A stretch of DNA of 40,796 nucleotides, taken from Oscillospiraceae bacterium (GTDB lineage Bacteria > Bacillota > Clostridia > Oscillospirales > Ruminococcaceae). Within the stretch, counting starts at the first letter, position 1, and the number at the start of each line of letters is the position of its first letter. Both the position numbers and the translations under genes were made by a program. The stretch is taken from contig JAFYZY010000025.1 of assembly GCA_017548485.1 (NCBI GenBank), positions 1 through 40,796 on the forward strand. The letters run 5' to 3'. Below, in pieces: positions 1 to 8,520 of this stretch. The notes beneath the pieces were generated by a model. That model saw nothing but the letters and a program-made list of their open reading frames with translations, did not search any database and was not told where the DNA came from.

Positions 1-1
1 C

Positions 2-571
2 AACGGACCCTGCAGCGTAGTTACAAAGGAGCGCTGCCTCGATGAGGTCATCGGACGTTACGAAGACGTCGATGAAGCGGTAAGCCAGCTGAGCCACGGC
101 GCACTGGAGCACGTCACTCTGTATTCACTGCTCACCGACCCTATGACATCCTGCGGATGCTTCGAGTGCATCTGCGGCGTAGAACCCATGAGCGGCGGAG
201 TGGTCATCACGACCCGTGAACATACCGGCATGACCCCTGCGGGAATGACATTCTCCGAGATGGCCTCCTTCACAGGCGGCGGCGTGCAGACTCCCGGATA
301 CATGGGCCACGGAAAGCACTATATCGCATCCCATAAGTTCCTCAGAGCAGAGGGCGGCATCGGACGCATCGTATGGATGCCCAAAGCGCTGAAGGATCAG
401 GTCAGGGAGAAGCTTGACGCTACTGCCAAGGACCTCTACGGAGTGGAAAACTTCACGGATATGATAGCGGACGAGACGGTCTGCACCGATGATCTGGAAG
501 CGCTCCTCAACTTCCTGGCCGAGAACGGACATCCCGTGCTGGAAATGACCAACATTGCGGAACTGATGTAA
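2..571 (+). CDS. acsB: CO dehydrogenase/acetyl-CoA synthase, acetyl-CoA synthase subunit, 3' part
   Basis: The 5' end is cut by the window edge; 189 codons remain. AcsB joins a methyl group, CO and CoA to acetyl-CoA at the nickel-iron-sulfur A-cluster and is the defining enzyme of the Wood-Ljungdahl pathway in the cytoplasm. The visible part contains the Cys-Gly-Cys motif (codons at 152-160, in SCGCFEC), which holds the distal nickel in the family, followed by the conserved GMTFSEMASFTGGGVQTPG stretch and the typical C-terminal helical end. The four cysteines of the [4Fe-4S] part lie upstream of the window. The reading frame is open from base 2 to a TAA stop and is followed at once by a rho-independent terminator, so this is the last gene of its operon. 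Identification is from remembered family sequence and is secure. Confidence 0.95.
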   Translation, partial: NGPCSVVTKERCLDEVIGRYEDVDEAVSQLSHGALEHVTLYSLLTDPMTSCGCFECICGVEPMSGGVVITTREHTGMTPAGMTFSEMASFTGGGVQTPGYMGHGKHYIASHKFLRAEGGIGRIVWMPKALKDQVREKLDATAKDLYGVENFTDMIADETVCTDDLEALLNFLAENGHPVLEMTNIAELM

Positions 572-582
572 CAATGAACGGC

Positions 583-619
583 AAAGCCGTCTTTCCCGTG
601 AAAGACGGCTTTTCTTTTT
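583..619 (+). terminator. Rho-independent terminator after acsB
   Basis: A 13-bp perfect stem (583-595 with 600-612), loop CCGT, followed by a T-rich run. It sits 11 bases after the acsB stop and separates it from folD. Confidence 0.9.
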
Positions 620-744
620 CCAAGGGCCTTGGATATGATGCCGAAACTTCTCAAAAAGCGACAGTTGAACGGAATACTGTGCTAAAATAGATAACAGAAG
701 CTGATCGTGCGCTGAATTAATAAAAATATACATGGAGGATCAAA

Positions 745-1725
745 ATGAGTGCGAAGGTACTGGATTGTAAAGTCGTAGCACAGGCGGTGAAAGACGAATG
801 CAAAGCTGAGGCAGAAGCCCTTAAGGCGAGGGGCATCACTCCCAAGCTCGGCATCGTGCGCGTCGGAGAAAAAGGACCGGACCTATCCTATGAAAAGGGC
901 GCTACAAAGACCATGAACGAGGCGGGAATAGAGGTCGAAGTCTTTGCTCTGCCGGCTGATATCTCTCAGGAAGAGTATATTAAGAAGTTCAGAGAGATAA
1001 ATGCAGACCCCGCTATTCACGGGATCCTTGCCTTCAGACCGCTTGACAATATCGATGAGAACGAAGCTATCGGAGGAACCATAGATGTCCTCAAGGATGT
1101 CGATGCAGTCACTCCGGCAAACATGGGAAAGCTTGTGATAAGCGACCCCACCGGACTGAATCCCTGCACACCGGAAGCGATCATGGCGGTGATCGACTAT
1201 TATGCAGACGAGATCAAAGCTCAGACCCGCAAAAAATACGCACCGCTCGAGCTTGCAAGACCCGGTCAGGAAGACGACGTCTGCTGCGGACTTGATGTCT
1301 GCGTCATAAACAACTCAAATGTCATCGGAAAACCGCTGTCCATGCTGCTCACGAACCGCTATGCAACGGTCTCAATAGTCCACCATCTGACACATGCAGA
1401 GGTCAAGAACGACTATATCAAGCGCGCGGATGTCGTAATAGTCGCTACGCCGTTCAAGGACACTCTCACAGCGGATATGATATCGGAAGGCGCCATAGTT
1501 ATCGACGCGGCAGTGATCCGTGAAAAGGCATTCGATGCAGACGGGAACCCGATAATCAACGAGAAGACCGGAAAACAGAAGACCATCACTCTCGGCAGTT
1601 CTGCAGCAGATGTCGAGGAGAAAGCATCCTGGAAAACACCGGTTCCCGGTGTGGGAGGCATCACTTCAGCGATGCTCTGCAAGAATGTCATCAGAGCCTG
1701 CAAGATCCAGAACGGCATCAAGTAA
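745..1725 (+). CDS. folD: FolD-like methylene-tetrahydrofolate dehydrogenase, possibly lacking cyclohydrolase activity
   Basis: 326 residues, longer than the usual 280-300. FolD oxidises 5,10-methylene-THF to methenyl-THF and normally also hydrolyses it to 10-formyl-THF; in acetogens it works in the methyl branch of the Wood-Ljungdahl pathway. Family landmarks: Tyr49 in LSYEKGATK, KDVD (117-120), NPCTPEAI (139-146), the Rossmann segment VINNSNVIGKPLSML (187-201) and PVPGVGGITSAML near the C-terminus. By alignment from memory, the catalytic lysine (Lys54 in E. coli, Lys56 in human) is Ala53 and the glutamine of VQLPLP is Phe97. Both residues form the cyclohydrolase relay, so this may be a dehydrogenase only. 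The start has a GGAGG at 733-737. It follows acsB after a terminator, so it has its own transcript; a weak -10 (TAAAAT, 683-688) is visible. Confidence 0.85.
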   Translation: MSAKVLDCKVVAQAVKDECKAEAEALKARGITPKLGIVRVGEKGPDLSYEKGATKTMNEAGIEVEVFALPADISQEEYIKKFREINADPAIHGILAFRPLDNIDENEAIGGTIDVLKDVDAVTPANMGKLVISDPTGLNPCTPEAIMAVIDYYADEIKAQTRKKYAPLELARPGQEDDVCCGLDVCVINNSNVIGKPLSMLLTNRYATVSIVHHLTHAEVKNDYIKRADVVIVATPFKDTLTADMISEGAIVIDAAVIREKAFDADGNPIINEKTGKQKTITLGSSAADVEEKASWKTPVPGVGGITSAMLCKNVIRACKIQNGIK

Positions 1726-1761
1726 TATCCGAGAAGCAGGCTCACTGGGTAGCTATACTTT

Positions 1762-1790
1762 CAGCTGGGCGCTTCTGAGGTGCCCAGCTG
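1762..1790 (+). terminator. Hairpin after folD, weak terminator or processing stem
   Basis: A 9-bp perfect stem, CAGCTGGGC (1762-1770) with GCCCAGCTG (1782-1790). No T-run follows, so read-through into the next gene is likely. Confidence 0.4.
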
Positions 1791-1833
1791 TACTGTCAAT
1801 ATCCGCATTATCCGAACAAAAGAGGAATCTAAA

Positions 1834-2331
1834 ATGAGCGAACGCACAGACAAGCAGGGGTTCACCCTTGGACTGGCCTTGCTGGATGCCGTACCCGTAG
1901 CAGCTTTTGGAATCGACATGGCGCTTCTGGCGAGACCGCTTCAAAGCAGGCTGTTCCTCGCAGGCGCAGTGCTGTCTCTTGCGGCGGGGACATGCATGGT
2001 CATTTACAAGCTGCTGCTCGCGACCGTCAGGAAAGAAGTCCCCGCTCTGAAAAAAGCGATGCCTGTGGGCATGAGCCTGGGATGGATACTGATGATAGCG
2101 GGACTTATCATAAACAGGGCAAAGATCAGTGCGGCGGGTATATGGAAAGCTGTGTCCGCGCCTCCTGCCTGCATCTTCTTCCTGCTCGGCATTGCATTCT
2201 TTGCAGCATTCATCATATTTTTCAAAACAGGATTCGATGCGGATTCCGCGAAGGATAACTGGATAGAAGAGATCCTGAATGCCGGCGCTCAGGTCTGCAT
2301 CCTCGCAGGTGTGATGATGTCTGTGAGATAG
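1834..2331 (+). CDS. Five-helix membrane protein of unknown function
   Basis: 165 residues; I do not recognise the family. The frame is open further upstream, but the ATG at 1834 has AGAGGA at 1821-1826, eight bases before it, which decides the start. Hydrophobic segments lie at about 12-32, 40-64, 79-95, 108-129 and 145-163, with a basic loop at 65-75 (KEVPALKKAM) and an acidic loop near 132-145. There is no signal peptide separate from the first helix and no cysteine or histidine pattern that would suggest a cofactor. It lies between folD and a URO-D family gene on the same strand, 66 bases before the latter, so co-transcription with one-carbon genes is possible but not proof of a role there. 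Confidence 0.7.
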   Translation: MSERTDKQGFTLGLALLDAVPVAAFGIDMALLARPLQSRLFLAGAVLSLAAGTCMVIYKLLLATVRKEVPALKKAMPVGMSLGWILMIAGLIINRAKISAAGIWKAVSAPPACIFFLLGIAFFAAFIIFFKTGFDADSAKDNWIEEILNAGAQVCILAGVMMSVR

Positions 2332-2397
2332 CGTACCGCCGCGTCAGAAGGACAGAAGCAGTATGCTTGTATATATTCAACATTTTGGAGTAGAGAA

Positions 2398-3567
2398 ATG
2401 AACAGTAAGGAGCTGAAAGCTCAGCGGGTACAGTTGTTCCGGGACGCAGAAAACTTCAGGAAAACGGAGAGGATACCTCATTTCGCAAATGCCGTAACGT
2501 GGAAGATCTTCGACGCAGGGCATACGCTCGATGAGGCAATGACCGATTTTGATCTCATGGAAAAGTGTGTGCTGCACTTCCTGGACAAGTATCCTATAGA
2601 CGCGATACTTGATGTGGGCATACGCAACCAGTTCAATGTTACGGAAGCGTTCGGAGAAGGCGGATATTATTATTACAACAGTGAAGTAATAGGCATCCAT
2701 GATCATGCGCACTGCACGGTAGAGACGCTGCAGGAGTATATGGACGACCCTGTCAGGTATGCATGGGAGAAGATACTCCCCGAGAAGTACGGTGAGAGCT
2801 GGGAGAAAAAAGACAAGGCCGTCTGGAAGAAAACTTTCAAAGAGTACATCAGATACATTATGTTCATTCTGCACATGGCCAAGGTGATGGACAGGTATGG
2901 ACTGCCGGGTCTTTCTCCCAACAACCCTATGAAAGGCGCGGTCGTTCCCGCAGTGGAATCCCTGATGAGCGATCTTCTCGGGATCCAGCAGCTTTCGGTC
3001 GCCATGAGGAGAAGTCCGGATCTTCTGGATGCTTTCATCGAGCGCTGGGAGAAGGAGCGCATGGAACCGATATACGAAAAGATCAGGGCTTCAAAAGGTC
3101 CTGATTATAAGTACTGTTTTGATTCATCGATACTGATGCTTGCACACAATACGATGAATAAGAAACAGTTTGAACGGTTCTACTGGCCCTATCTGAAGAA
3201 GCTGCTGGACACTTATGCTGAGAAAGGCCTGAACATAAGGATATTCACGGAAGGAAGCATTCTCCGCTTTGCCGAGTATTTCAGGGATTATCCGAAGGGC
3301 CTTCTGACTTTCCATCTTGAGCAGGACGATCCGTTTGAGTTCCGGCAGGCGCTGCCGAATGTCGCCATCATGGGAGGCATGACCACCGATCTGCTCTCCA
3401 ACGGGACGCCGGAGGAATGCGTAGCCTACGCAAAGCGCCTGTGCGATGAACTGGGCAGAGACGGAGGATTCATCTTCAGTGAAAACAAGATGCTGTCGTA
3501 CCGCAATGATGCCAGGTCAGAGAACATGAAGGCAGTCTGCGATTTTGTGAGCGAGTACAGGATATAG
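2398..3567 (+). CDS. Uroporphyrinogen decarboxylase family protein, likely methyltransferase-type
   Basis: 389 residues. The fold family includes true HemE and also MtaA/CmuA-like corrinoid or coenzyme M methyltransferases. The C-terminal part is diagnostic: a glycine-rich strand NVAIMGGM (about 322-329), then DGGFIFSENKMLSYRNDARS, the place where this family closes its barrel. The N-terminal half lacks the short HemE motifs for porphyrin binding that I would expect, and no other heme gene is nearby. In anaerobes with acsB, such proteins are commonly methyl donors or acceptors for corrinoid proteins, for example in O-demethylation; that is inference. Substrate is unknown, and no corrinoid-binding partner is visible in the window. 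GGAG lies about 9 bases before the ATG. A small ORF follows after 12 bases. Confidence 0.75.
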   Translation: MNSKELKAQRVQLFRDAENFRKTERIPHFANAVTWKIFDAGHTLDEAMTDFDLMEKCVLHFLDKYPIDAILDVGIRNQFNVTEAFGEGGYYYYNSEVIGIHDHAHCTVETLQEYMDDPVRYAWEKILPEKYGESWEKKDKAVWKKTFKEYIRYIMFILHMAKVMDRYGLPGLSPNNPMKGAVVPAVESLMSDLLGIQQLSVAMRRSPDLLDAFIERWEKERMEPIYEKIRASKGPDYKYCFDSSILMLAHNTMNKKQFERFYWPYLKKLLDTYAEKGLNIRIFTEGSILRFAEYFRDYPKGLLTFHLEQDDPFEFRQALPNVAIMGGMTTDLLSNGTPEECVAYAKRLCDELGRDGGFIFSENKMLSYRNDARSENMKAVCDFVSEYRI

Positions 3568-3579
3568 GAGGAGTACATC

Positions 3580-3708
3580 ATGAAAAGCAACTACACGAGC
3601 TACCCGGAAGGATACAGGCGCGTTATGAGGGATATCATCCCGTTCTATATGCGTCCTGTCAAGGATATGCTGATGCGACTTCTTCTTACTATACTGACGG
3701 ACGGCTGA
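3580..3708 (+). CDS. Short 42-residue ORF after the URO-D gene, possible remnant
   Basis: ATG at 3580 is preceded by a perfect AGGAGGAG (3566-3573) that overlaps the stop of the URO-D gene, so translation is very likely. The peptide begins MKSNYTSYPEGYRRVMRDII and ends in a hydrophobic LLLTIL stretch; no family is recognised. It is rich in Tyr and Arg. The +1 frame from about 3650 continues as protein-like sequence (ADATSSYYTDGRL) up to the terminator, so this could be the 5' end of a frameshifted or truncated larger gene rather than a genuine microprotein. Confidence 0.5.
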   Translation: MKSNYTSYPEGYRRVMRDIIPFYMRPVKDMLMRLLLTILTDG

Positions 3709-3775
3709 CACAGACACCGGTTTCTTTTTTCAGAAGACCATACACACGATTAACAGTTTCACAGCGCATATAAGG

Positions 3776-3810
3776 GAAGATCCCTGACTCTACAAGAGTC
3801 AGGGATCTTC
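3776..3810. terminator. Bidirectional terminator between convergent genes
   Basis: A 15-bp perfect stem (3776-3790 with 3796-3810) with a 5-base loop. It lies between the plus-strand URO-D unit and the minus-strand esterase, which ends 19 bases away. T-runs are short on both sides. Confidence 0.8.
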
Positions 3811-3828
3811 ATGTCTTAAACCAAATTA

Positions 3829-5400
3829 TCATTTCTTTTCCGATACGCGGAACAGCATCGCCATCTTCTCTTCAAAAGACGGATCACAGGCGTTTTTCGT
3901 GTTTATGAGCTCGGTGTCAAAATCAATGCGTGCGCGGCTGTCTTCACAGAAGACCATCGTCGCGTGGTTGTCCTTTGTGAAGGCCGGCCACTCGGCGAGA
4001 CCCTTGTGGTTCGGATCCCCGGTATGGGCAAACGCAGCCCATGCACCGGCTATCTCGTCTTCCAGCTTTTCGACGCCGTCCTGCTGGCATACCATGACAC
4101 GGGATGTGGTGTGGAAAGCGTACGGAAGTTCTGCGCAGTGGAAGGCGGTCAGACCGTTGTCGTAGTTCCTGAACTCCTGCGCGAACACATATGAATAGAC
4201 AGGTGCGCTGCTTTCAAATGCCGATCTCTTGAGGATGTGGTCGAGGGAACCATAGCGGACCTCAGCGTCCAGCACCAGAAGATCCAGCAGATTCTTCTCG
4301 GGATAAGCTTCCCTGAACAGATCTATCAATCTGTCGGCGTTTTCATGATAGCGCTCGCGGATCAGGGATATGATCCTGTCCTCGCTGAGCTGGTACTTGA
4401 CAGGCTGCATCGGATGCTTCTCGAACTCGGAGAAGCAAGTGCCGATCATGGTAGGCACTTTGAGCGCGTGCTCATAGAACCCGTCAAGACGGGCATAGCC
4501 CTGATAGTATCCGTTCGCGAGCGGAGCCCATCCGTCGGGCTGCAGTCCCTTGGCGCGCAGTCTCGGTACGGCTGTGTTGTAAGCCTTGACCAGGTCATGG
4601 TACTCGACTTCCTCCAGCTTCTCGATCTCATCGGGGGAGATGCCGAGGATATCCAGCATCTCGCCGACGAGTACCTTGCTGACTTCCGGGGTGGGACGCT
4701 GACGTCTGGCATGGATGCCGCTGTGGACTATGGCTTTGTGGAACAGGCCGTCGGCTGCGGGGCACTGGAGGAGAGCGCATACTTTTCCGCCGCCTCCCGA
4801 CTGACCCATGATGGTCACGTTGTCAGGGTCGCCTCCGAATGCAGCAATGTTGTCACGGATCCACTCGAGGGCTATCACCAGGTCCGCCAGACCGGCGTTG
4901 CCGGAGTTCTCATACTGAGGGCCGTAGGCGGAAACATCCAGGAAGCCGAGGATGTTGAGTCTGTGGTTGAGGCTCACCATAACCACATCACCGTATCCGC
5001 ACATCTCCTCTCCGTCGGCGCAGAGAAGTTCTATGGCTGAACAGCCTGCGAAACCGCCTCCGTGTATCCAGAGGATGACGGGCTTTTTTGCAGTGCTGTC
5101 GATGGTGGTGGTCCACACGTTGAGGTACTGGCAGTTCTCGTTTTTAGGCCAGTAACGGTGATCGAGGTAGGCGGTCTCATCGCGGCTGTCCTCGGTCATG
5201 GTCGGGCAGTTGAAGCCCCAGGAAAGAGCGTTTTTGATGCCTTCCCATGGACCTACGGGTTCCGGGAGATGGAATCTTTTGGCGTTGGCATACTTGATGC
5301 CTTTGAAGTTGAAGACGCCGTCATAGAAATAACCTCTGATAAGGCCATTCGGCGTGGAGACGACAGGGTATTCGTAATTGGAGATGAAGCTTTTGGGCAT
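3829..5400 (-). CDS. Type B carboxylesterase (para-nitrobenzyl esterase family)
   Basis: 523 residues, the usual length for this alpha/beta-hydrolase family, which cleaves carboxylic esters. Seen: oxyanion loop HGGGF (113-117), the EDCLYLNVW equivalent at 88-96, nucleophile Ser201 in GQSGGGG, probable acid Glu325 in GTCFSE and probable base His421 in FHCAELPYAFH. The nucleophile elbow has Gly where most members have Ala (GESAGG). There is no signal peptide, so the enzyme should be cytoplasmic. AAGGAG lies 8 bases before the ATG on the minus strand. It diverges from a GPH sugar symporter coupled to a phosphodiester-glycosidase-like gene, so it could deacylate an imported sugar derivative; this is inference and the natural substrate cannot be read from the sequence. 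Confidence 0.9.
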   Translation of the reverse strand: MPKSFISNYEYPVVSTPNGLIRGYFYDGVFNFKGIKYANAKRFHLPEPVGPWEGIKNALSWGFNCPTMTEDSRDETAYLDHRYWPKNENCQYLNVWTTTIDSTAKKPVILWIHGGGFAGCSAIELLCADGEEMCGYGDVVMVSLNHRLNILGFLDVSAYGPQYENSGNAGLADLVIALEWIRDNIAAFGGDPDNVTIMGQSGGGGKVCALLQCPAADGLFHKAIVHSGIHARRQRPTPEVSKVLVGEMLDILGISPDEIEKLEEVEYHDLVKAYNTAVPRLRAKGLQPDGWAPLANGYYQGYARLDGFYEHALKVPTMIGTCFSEFEKHPMQPVKYQLSEDRIISLIRERYHENADRLIDLFREAYPEKNLLDLLVLDAEVRYGSLDHILKRSAFESSAPVYSYVFAQEFRNYDNGLTAFHCAELPYAFHTTSRVMVCQQDGVEKLEDEIAGAWAAFAHTGDPNHKGLAEWPAFTKDNHATMVFCEDSRARIDFDTELINTKNACDPSFEEKMAMLFRVSEKK

Positions 5401-5562
5401 GGCTGATACTCCTTTCAGATCGATCGACTGCTTTGCCCGCTTTTTTGATCCGCTGCCGCGGAGACATACGGCTCACAGCAGTCGATTATGCGTTATTATA
5501 TATATTATAAGAGGAGCAGCATATTATTGCACAGAAACTGCAGCGTTGAAGAGGTAAGAATC

Positions 5563-6957
5563 ATGTCGGACAGAGAACTACAGACCACGAGGGGAGAGAG
5601 GATCTCCTACGGTATATATTTCTTCGGGCAGAACCTGCTCTGGTCATTCGCTGGACTGGTATCAACATTCCTGCTGGATATAGGTCTGGACGCCAAAGTC
5701 GCTTCGGCGGTCCTGCTGGGTCCAAAGATCTGGGACGCGGTAAACGACACGCTTTTCGGATATATCGTCGATAAGACGGAATTCAGGGGAAACCGGAAGT
5801 TCATTCCCTGGGTCCGGTTAGGGACCATGCTGATAGGAGTATCCACTGTATTCATGTTCGCAATAAACAGCGGTATCGGTAAACAGTGGGTCAAGATCGC
5901 CTGGTTCCTCATCGCGTATATCATATTCGACTGCGCGTACACCATGCTTGACGCCCCAATGTACGCACTTCCGACCGTCATGACTACCAACATAAAAGAG
6001 AGGACCGGACTCATCTCCTCAAACCGCTTCGGCGGGATAATGGGAGGGCTTGTGGGAACTCTGCTGGTTCCGGTCATCAGACCGAAACTGGGCTGGTTCT
6101 TCAGCGCTGTAGTCATATGCCTGATAAGCACGCTGTTCATGCTGCCTATCCTTTTCCTCGGAAAGGAGCGGACAGTAAGAGATCAGAGCGGAGAGGAGTA
6201 CGGCCTTAAGCAGATGTTCGGATACATCGGGAAGAACCGGTATCTCACCATCAGCCTGCTGCTTATATTTATCGTGGGAGTGTGCTCGATAGAGACGACA
6301 CTCAGTCTTCTGATGGCCAGAAACTGTCTTGGAGACGAGTCTCTGGCTACTCTGGTCACCGCGGTCACAAGCCTGCCCATGATATTCACGAGTCTTCTGA
6401 TACCAAGGTTTTCCAGAAAGTACGACAAGAGGTCCCTGCTTATATTCGGGATGATAACGGCATTGATCGGGAGCGTCGGATGCAATCTCGCCGGATACGG
6501 CAGTATAGTGATGTTCTTTATACCGACAGTCATCAGGGGGATCGGTTACTCATTCTTCATGGTGATCAGCTACATGCTGATCGCCGACAGCGTGGAGTAC
6601 GGGACATACAAGACCGGAGTCAGGGCATCTGGCATATCTTTCAGTCTGCAGACCTTTACTGCGAAGCTCAAGAATGCCGTGATAGGATCCGTGGCGCTCT
6701 TCGCGCTGGGCCTTTTCGGTTATGATTCCTCCATTGGAGAAACGGCAGTGCAGAGCGTCAGAGTAGCAAACGGGATATGGACAGTCTTTAACCTCCTGCC
6801 AGCCATCGGATATGCTGTAGCTCTGGTGCTGCTTATATTCTTCTACAAACTCAGGGATCCCGATGTGGAGGTCATGGCCAGGTATAACAGCGGGGAGATC
6901 AGCCGCGAAGAGGCGGAGTCACTGCTGGAGGAGAGATTCGGGAAGGCCGGAAGATGA
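5563..6957 (+). CDS. GPH (MelB-type) glycoside:cation symporter
   Basis: 464 residues from the ATG at 5563, chosen because GAAGAGG lies about 8 bases before it; the frame is open to 5488, but the extra 25 residues are not family-like. Twelve membrane helices are expected for the MelB family, which imports glycosides, pentosides or hexuronides with Na+ or H+. Diagnostic sequence: IWDAVNDTLFGYIVDKT (56-72), where the family has a W-x-A-x-N-D-P motif in helix 2 and the following loop; here Thr replaces the usual Pro. It ends in an acidic cytoplasmic tail. The stop overlaps the next ATG (ATGA at 6954-6957), so the two proteins are translationally coupled. The 5' region (5480-5515) is very AT-rich, with TATATATTATA, a likely promoter zone. 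Confidence 0.9.
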   Translation: MSDRELQTTRGERISYGIYFFGQNLLWSFAGLVSTFLLDIGLDAKVASAVLLGPKIWDAVNDTLFGYIVDKTEFRGNRKFIPWVRLGTMLIGVSTVFMFAINSGIGKQWVKIAWFLIAYIIFDCAYTMLDAPMYALPTVMTTNIKERTGLISSNRFGGIMGGLVGTLLVPVIRPKLGWFFSAVVICLISTLFMLPILFLGKERTVRDQSGEEYGLKQMFGYIGKNRYLTISLLLIFIVGVCSIETTLSLLMARNCLGDESLATLVTAVTSLPMIFTSLLIPRFSRKYDKRSLLIFGMITALIGSVGCNLAGYGSIVMFFIPTVIRGIGYSFFMVISYMLIADSVEYGTYKTGVRASGISFSLQTFTAKLKNAVIGSVALFALGLFGYDSSIGETAVQSVRVANGIWTVFNLLPAIGYAVALVLLIFFYKLRDPDVEVMARYNSGEISREEAESLLEERFGKAGR

Positions 6958-8297
6958 TAAGTCAGGAGATCAGGGAATTCAGATATGAAAGCGGCGATCT
7001 TCAAAAAGTGCAGGTCGTGCGTTTTGGATCCTTCAGCGAGATGGATTTTCTGACTCCGGATTTCGATCCGGAAAGCTTCGACCGGTTGGCAGATCTCTAT
7101 GAGGATTACATTATAAAAAAGTATGCGTTCGCTTTTGGAAATCTCGTTCTGTTCCGGCTGCCGGAAGGGTATCAGGTCAGGCCAGTCAGAGGCGACCCGG
7201 AATACGGCGATATATACGATCCTCTGATCAGCGCGTCCATAACCATGGAACGCGCATTGAGATTCAAAAGCGGGGAACCGGTATTCTCGGATCCTGAAGC
7301 CGGAGAGTTGTTCAGGTATCTCAGAGAGACCGGATGTCTGAGAACCGTCAGAGGAATGTGGAACACGGTCAGGATACTGCCTGTATCGGACAGATTCGGA
7401 TTTCTCAGCCGCAGCAGGGCGGACGCCAGGCTGAAGGTCAATTCCAGTTTCTTCATAATGGACGGATTCGACTGCGCGAGCAGGTACGACAGCATAGGCA
7501 CGCCCTTTGGACTCTGCGTAAAGGACGGAAAGATACTGAGTCCTCCGATGTTTGGCCGGCAGGTGTTTCACGTCTCGAAGAGCGGAGAGACGGAGATAAC
7601 CGGAGCGGATCTTACAGATTTGACTGTCCATATCGGGGATATGTCATTCCGGCACGGTGAGAACTGCCGGATCTTCCAGCGGCCTGCCGCGGGAAGGACT
7701 CCCGCAGGGGGATACGATACAGTCATATGCGGAAACAGAGTGACAGCAGCAAAAACGGGAGGGAAGACCTGTATACCGGCGGCAGGATTCGTGATCCGCA
7801 CAGACGCTCCGATAAGAGATGCGGAAGGAATAACGGTGACTTACAGCGGGATGCCGGATACGGCTTTCGCGGTGCAGGTCGGCAACAGCACAGTTGTGGG
7901 CGGAAAGAAGACAGACAGCTTCATCTCACCGTTCTATAGCTTCATGAGACCGTTCACGCCCAGTTATCCTCCTACCTTCTATCCTCTTAGCTATAAAAAA
8001 GCCAGGGCACCGAGGATCGTTCTCGGAGCGGACGGAGAGGGAGAACCAATGCTCCTTTGGTTCGAAGGGGCGGGAAAGTTCGGATACAGACCGGGCACGG
8101 ACAGCTGCGGTGCTTCCCTGTCAGAGGCAGCAGATATCTGCTGCCAACTCGGCATGCGCGACGGCATCCATCTTGACGGAGGGGGATCCGCGCAGATACT
8201 CCTGAACGGCAAAAGAACCTTGATGGTGTCCGACAGAGATGCGGAAAACTTCAATGAGGCGGAACGGGCTGTTCCTAACGGACTGTTCATCATGTGA
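6954..8297 (+). CDS. Phosphodiester glycosidase (NAGPA domain) family protein
   Basis: 447 residues. The C-terminal 190 residues match the NAGPA/DUF2233 domain, named after the lysosomal enzyme that removes N-acetylglucosamine from mannose-6-phosphate diesters; the hallmark is IHLDGGGSAQILLNG (405-419), preceded by a conserved ELLxxxG-like helix and followed by NEAERAVPNGLFI at the extreme C-terminus. The N-terminal 180 residues are not recognised and may be a substrate-binding module. There is no signal peptide, whereas many bacterial relatives are exported, so this one should act on something inside the cell. Its ATG overlaps the stop of the GPH symporter by 4 bases; the pair probably handles one imported sugar phosphodiester or glycoside. 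Enzymatic activity is inferred from family only. Confidence 0.8.
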   Translation: MISQEIREFRYESGDLQKVQVVRFGSFSEMDFLTPDFDPESFDRLADLYEDYIIKKYAFAFGNLVLFRLPEGYQVRPVRGDPEYGDIYDPLISASITMERALRFKSGEPVFSDPEAGELFRYLRETGCLRTVRGMWNTVRILPVSDRFGFLSRSRADARLKVNSSFFIMDGFDCASRYDSIGTPFGLCVKDGKILSPPMFGRQVFHVSKSGETEITGADLTDLTVHIGDMSFRHGENCRIFQRPAAGRTPAGGYDTVICGNRVTAAKTGGKTCIPAAGFVIRTDAPIRDAEGITVTYSGMPDTAFAVQVGNSTVVGGKKTDSFISPFYSFMRPFTPSYPPTFYPLSYKKARAPRIVLGADGEGEPMLLWFEGAGKFGYRPGTDSCGASLSEAADICCQLGMRDGIHLDGGGSAQILLNGKRTLMVSDRDAENFNEAERAVPNGLFIM

Positions 8298-8436
8298 TCC
8301 TGCTCATGGCGGAGATCAAAGTGCTCCGCGTCTGAAGAGTTAAAGGACTGAGCATGACCAAACTGAGTCGGATCCTGGTTTCGATTCCAATTCAGTTGAT
8401 GACAGATGATCGAGCAACACTGTTTAATACATCGAA

Positions 8437-8469
8437 AAGTATGTCCCGGTCGCAGACCGGGACATACTT
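8437..8469. terminator. Bidirectional terminator between convergent genes
   Basis: A 15-bp perfect stem, 8437-8451 with 8455-8469, loop GCA. It lies between the NAGPA-like gene (+) and the CDF gene (-). A smaller stem, GCGGAG with CTCCGC at 8312-8331, lies upstream; nothing else is seen in 8298-8520. Confidence 0.8.
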
Positions 8470-8520
8470 GATTATAAAGCATATATTGCGTGAAACACTT
8501 TTTTTGCCAGTTACCGTGGA

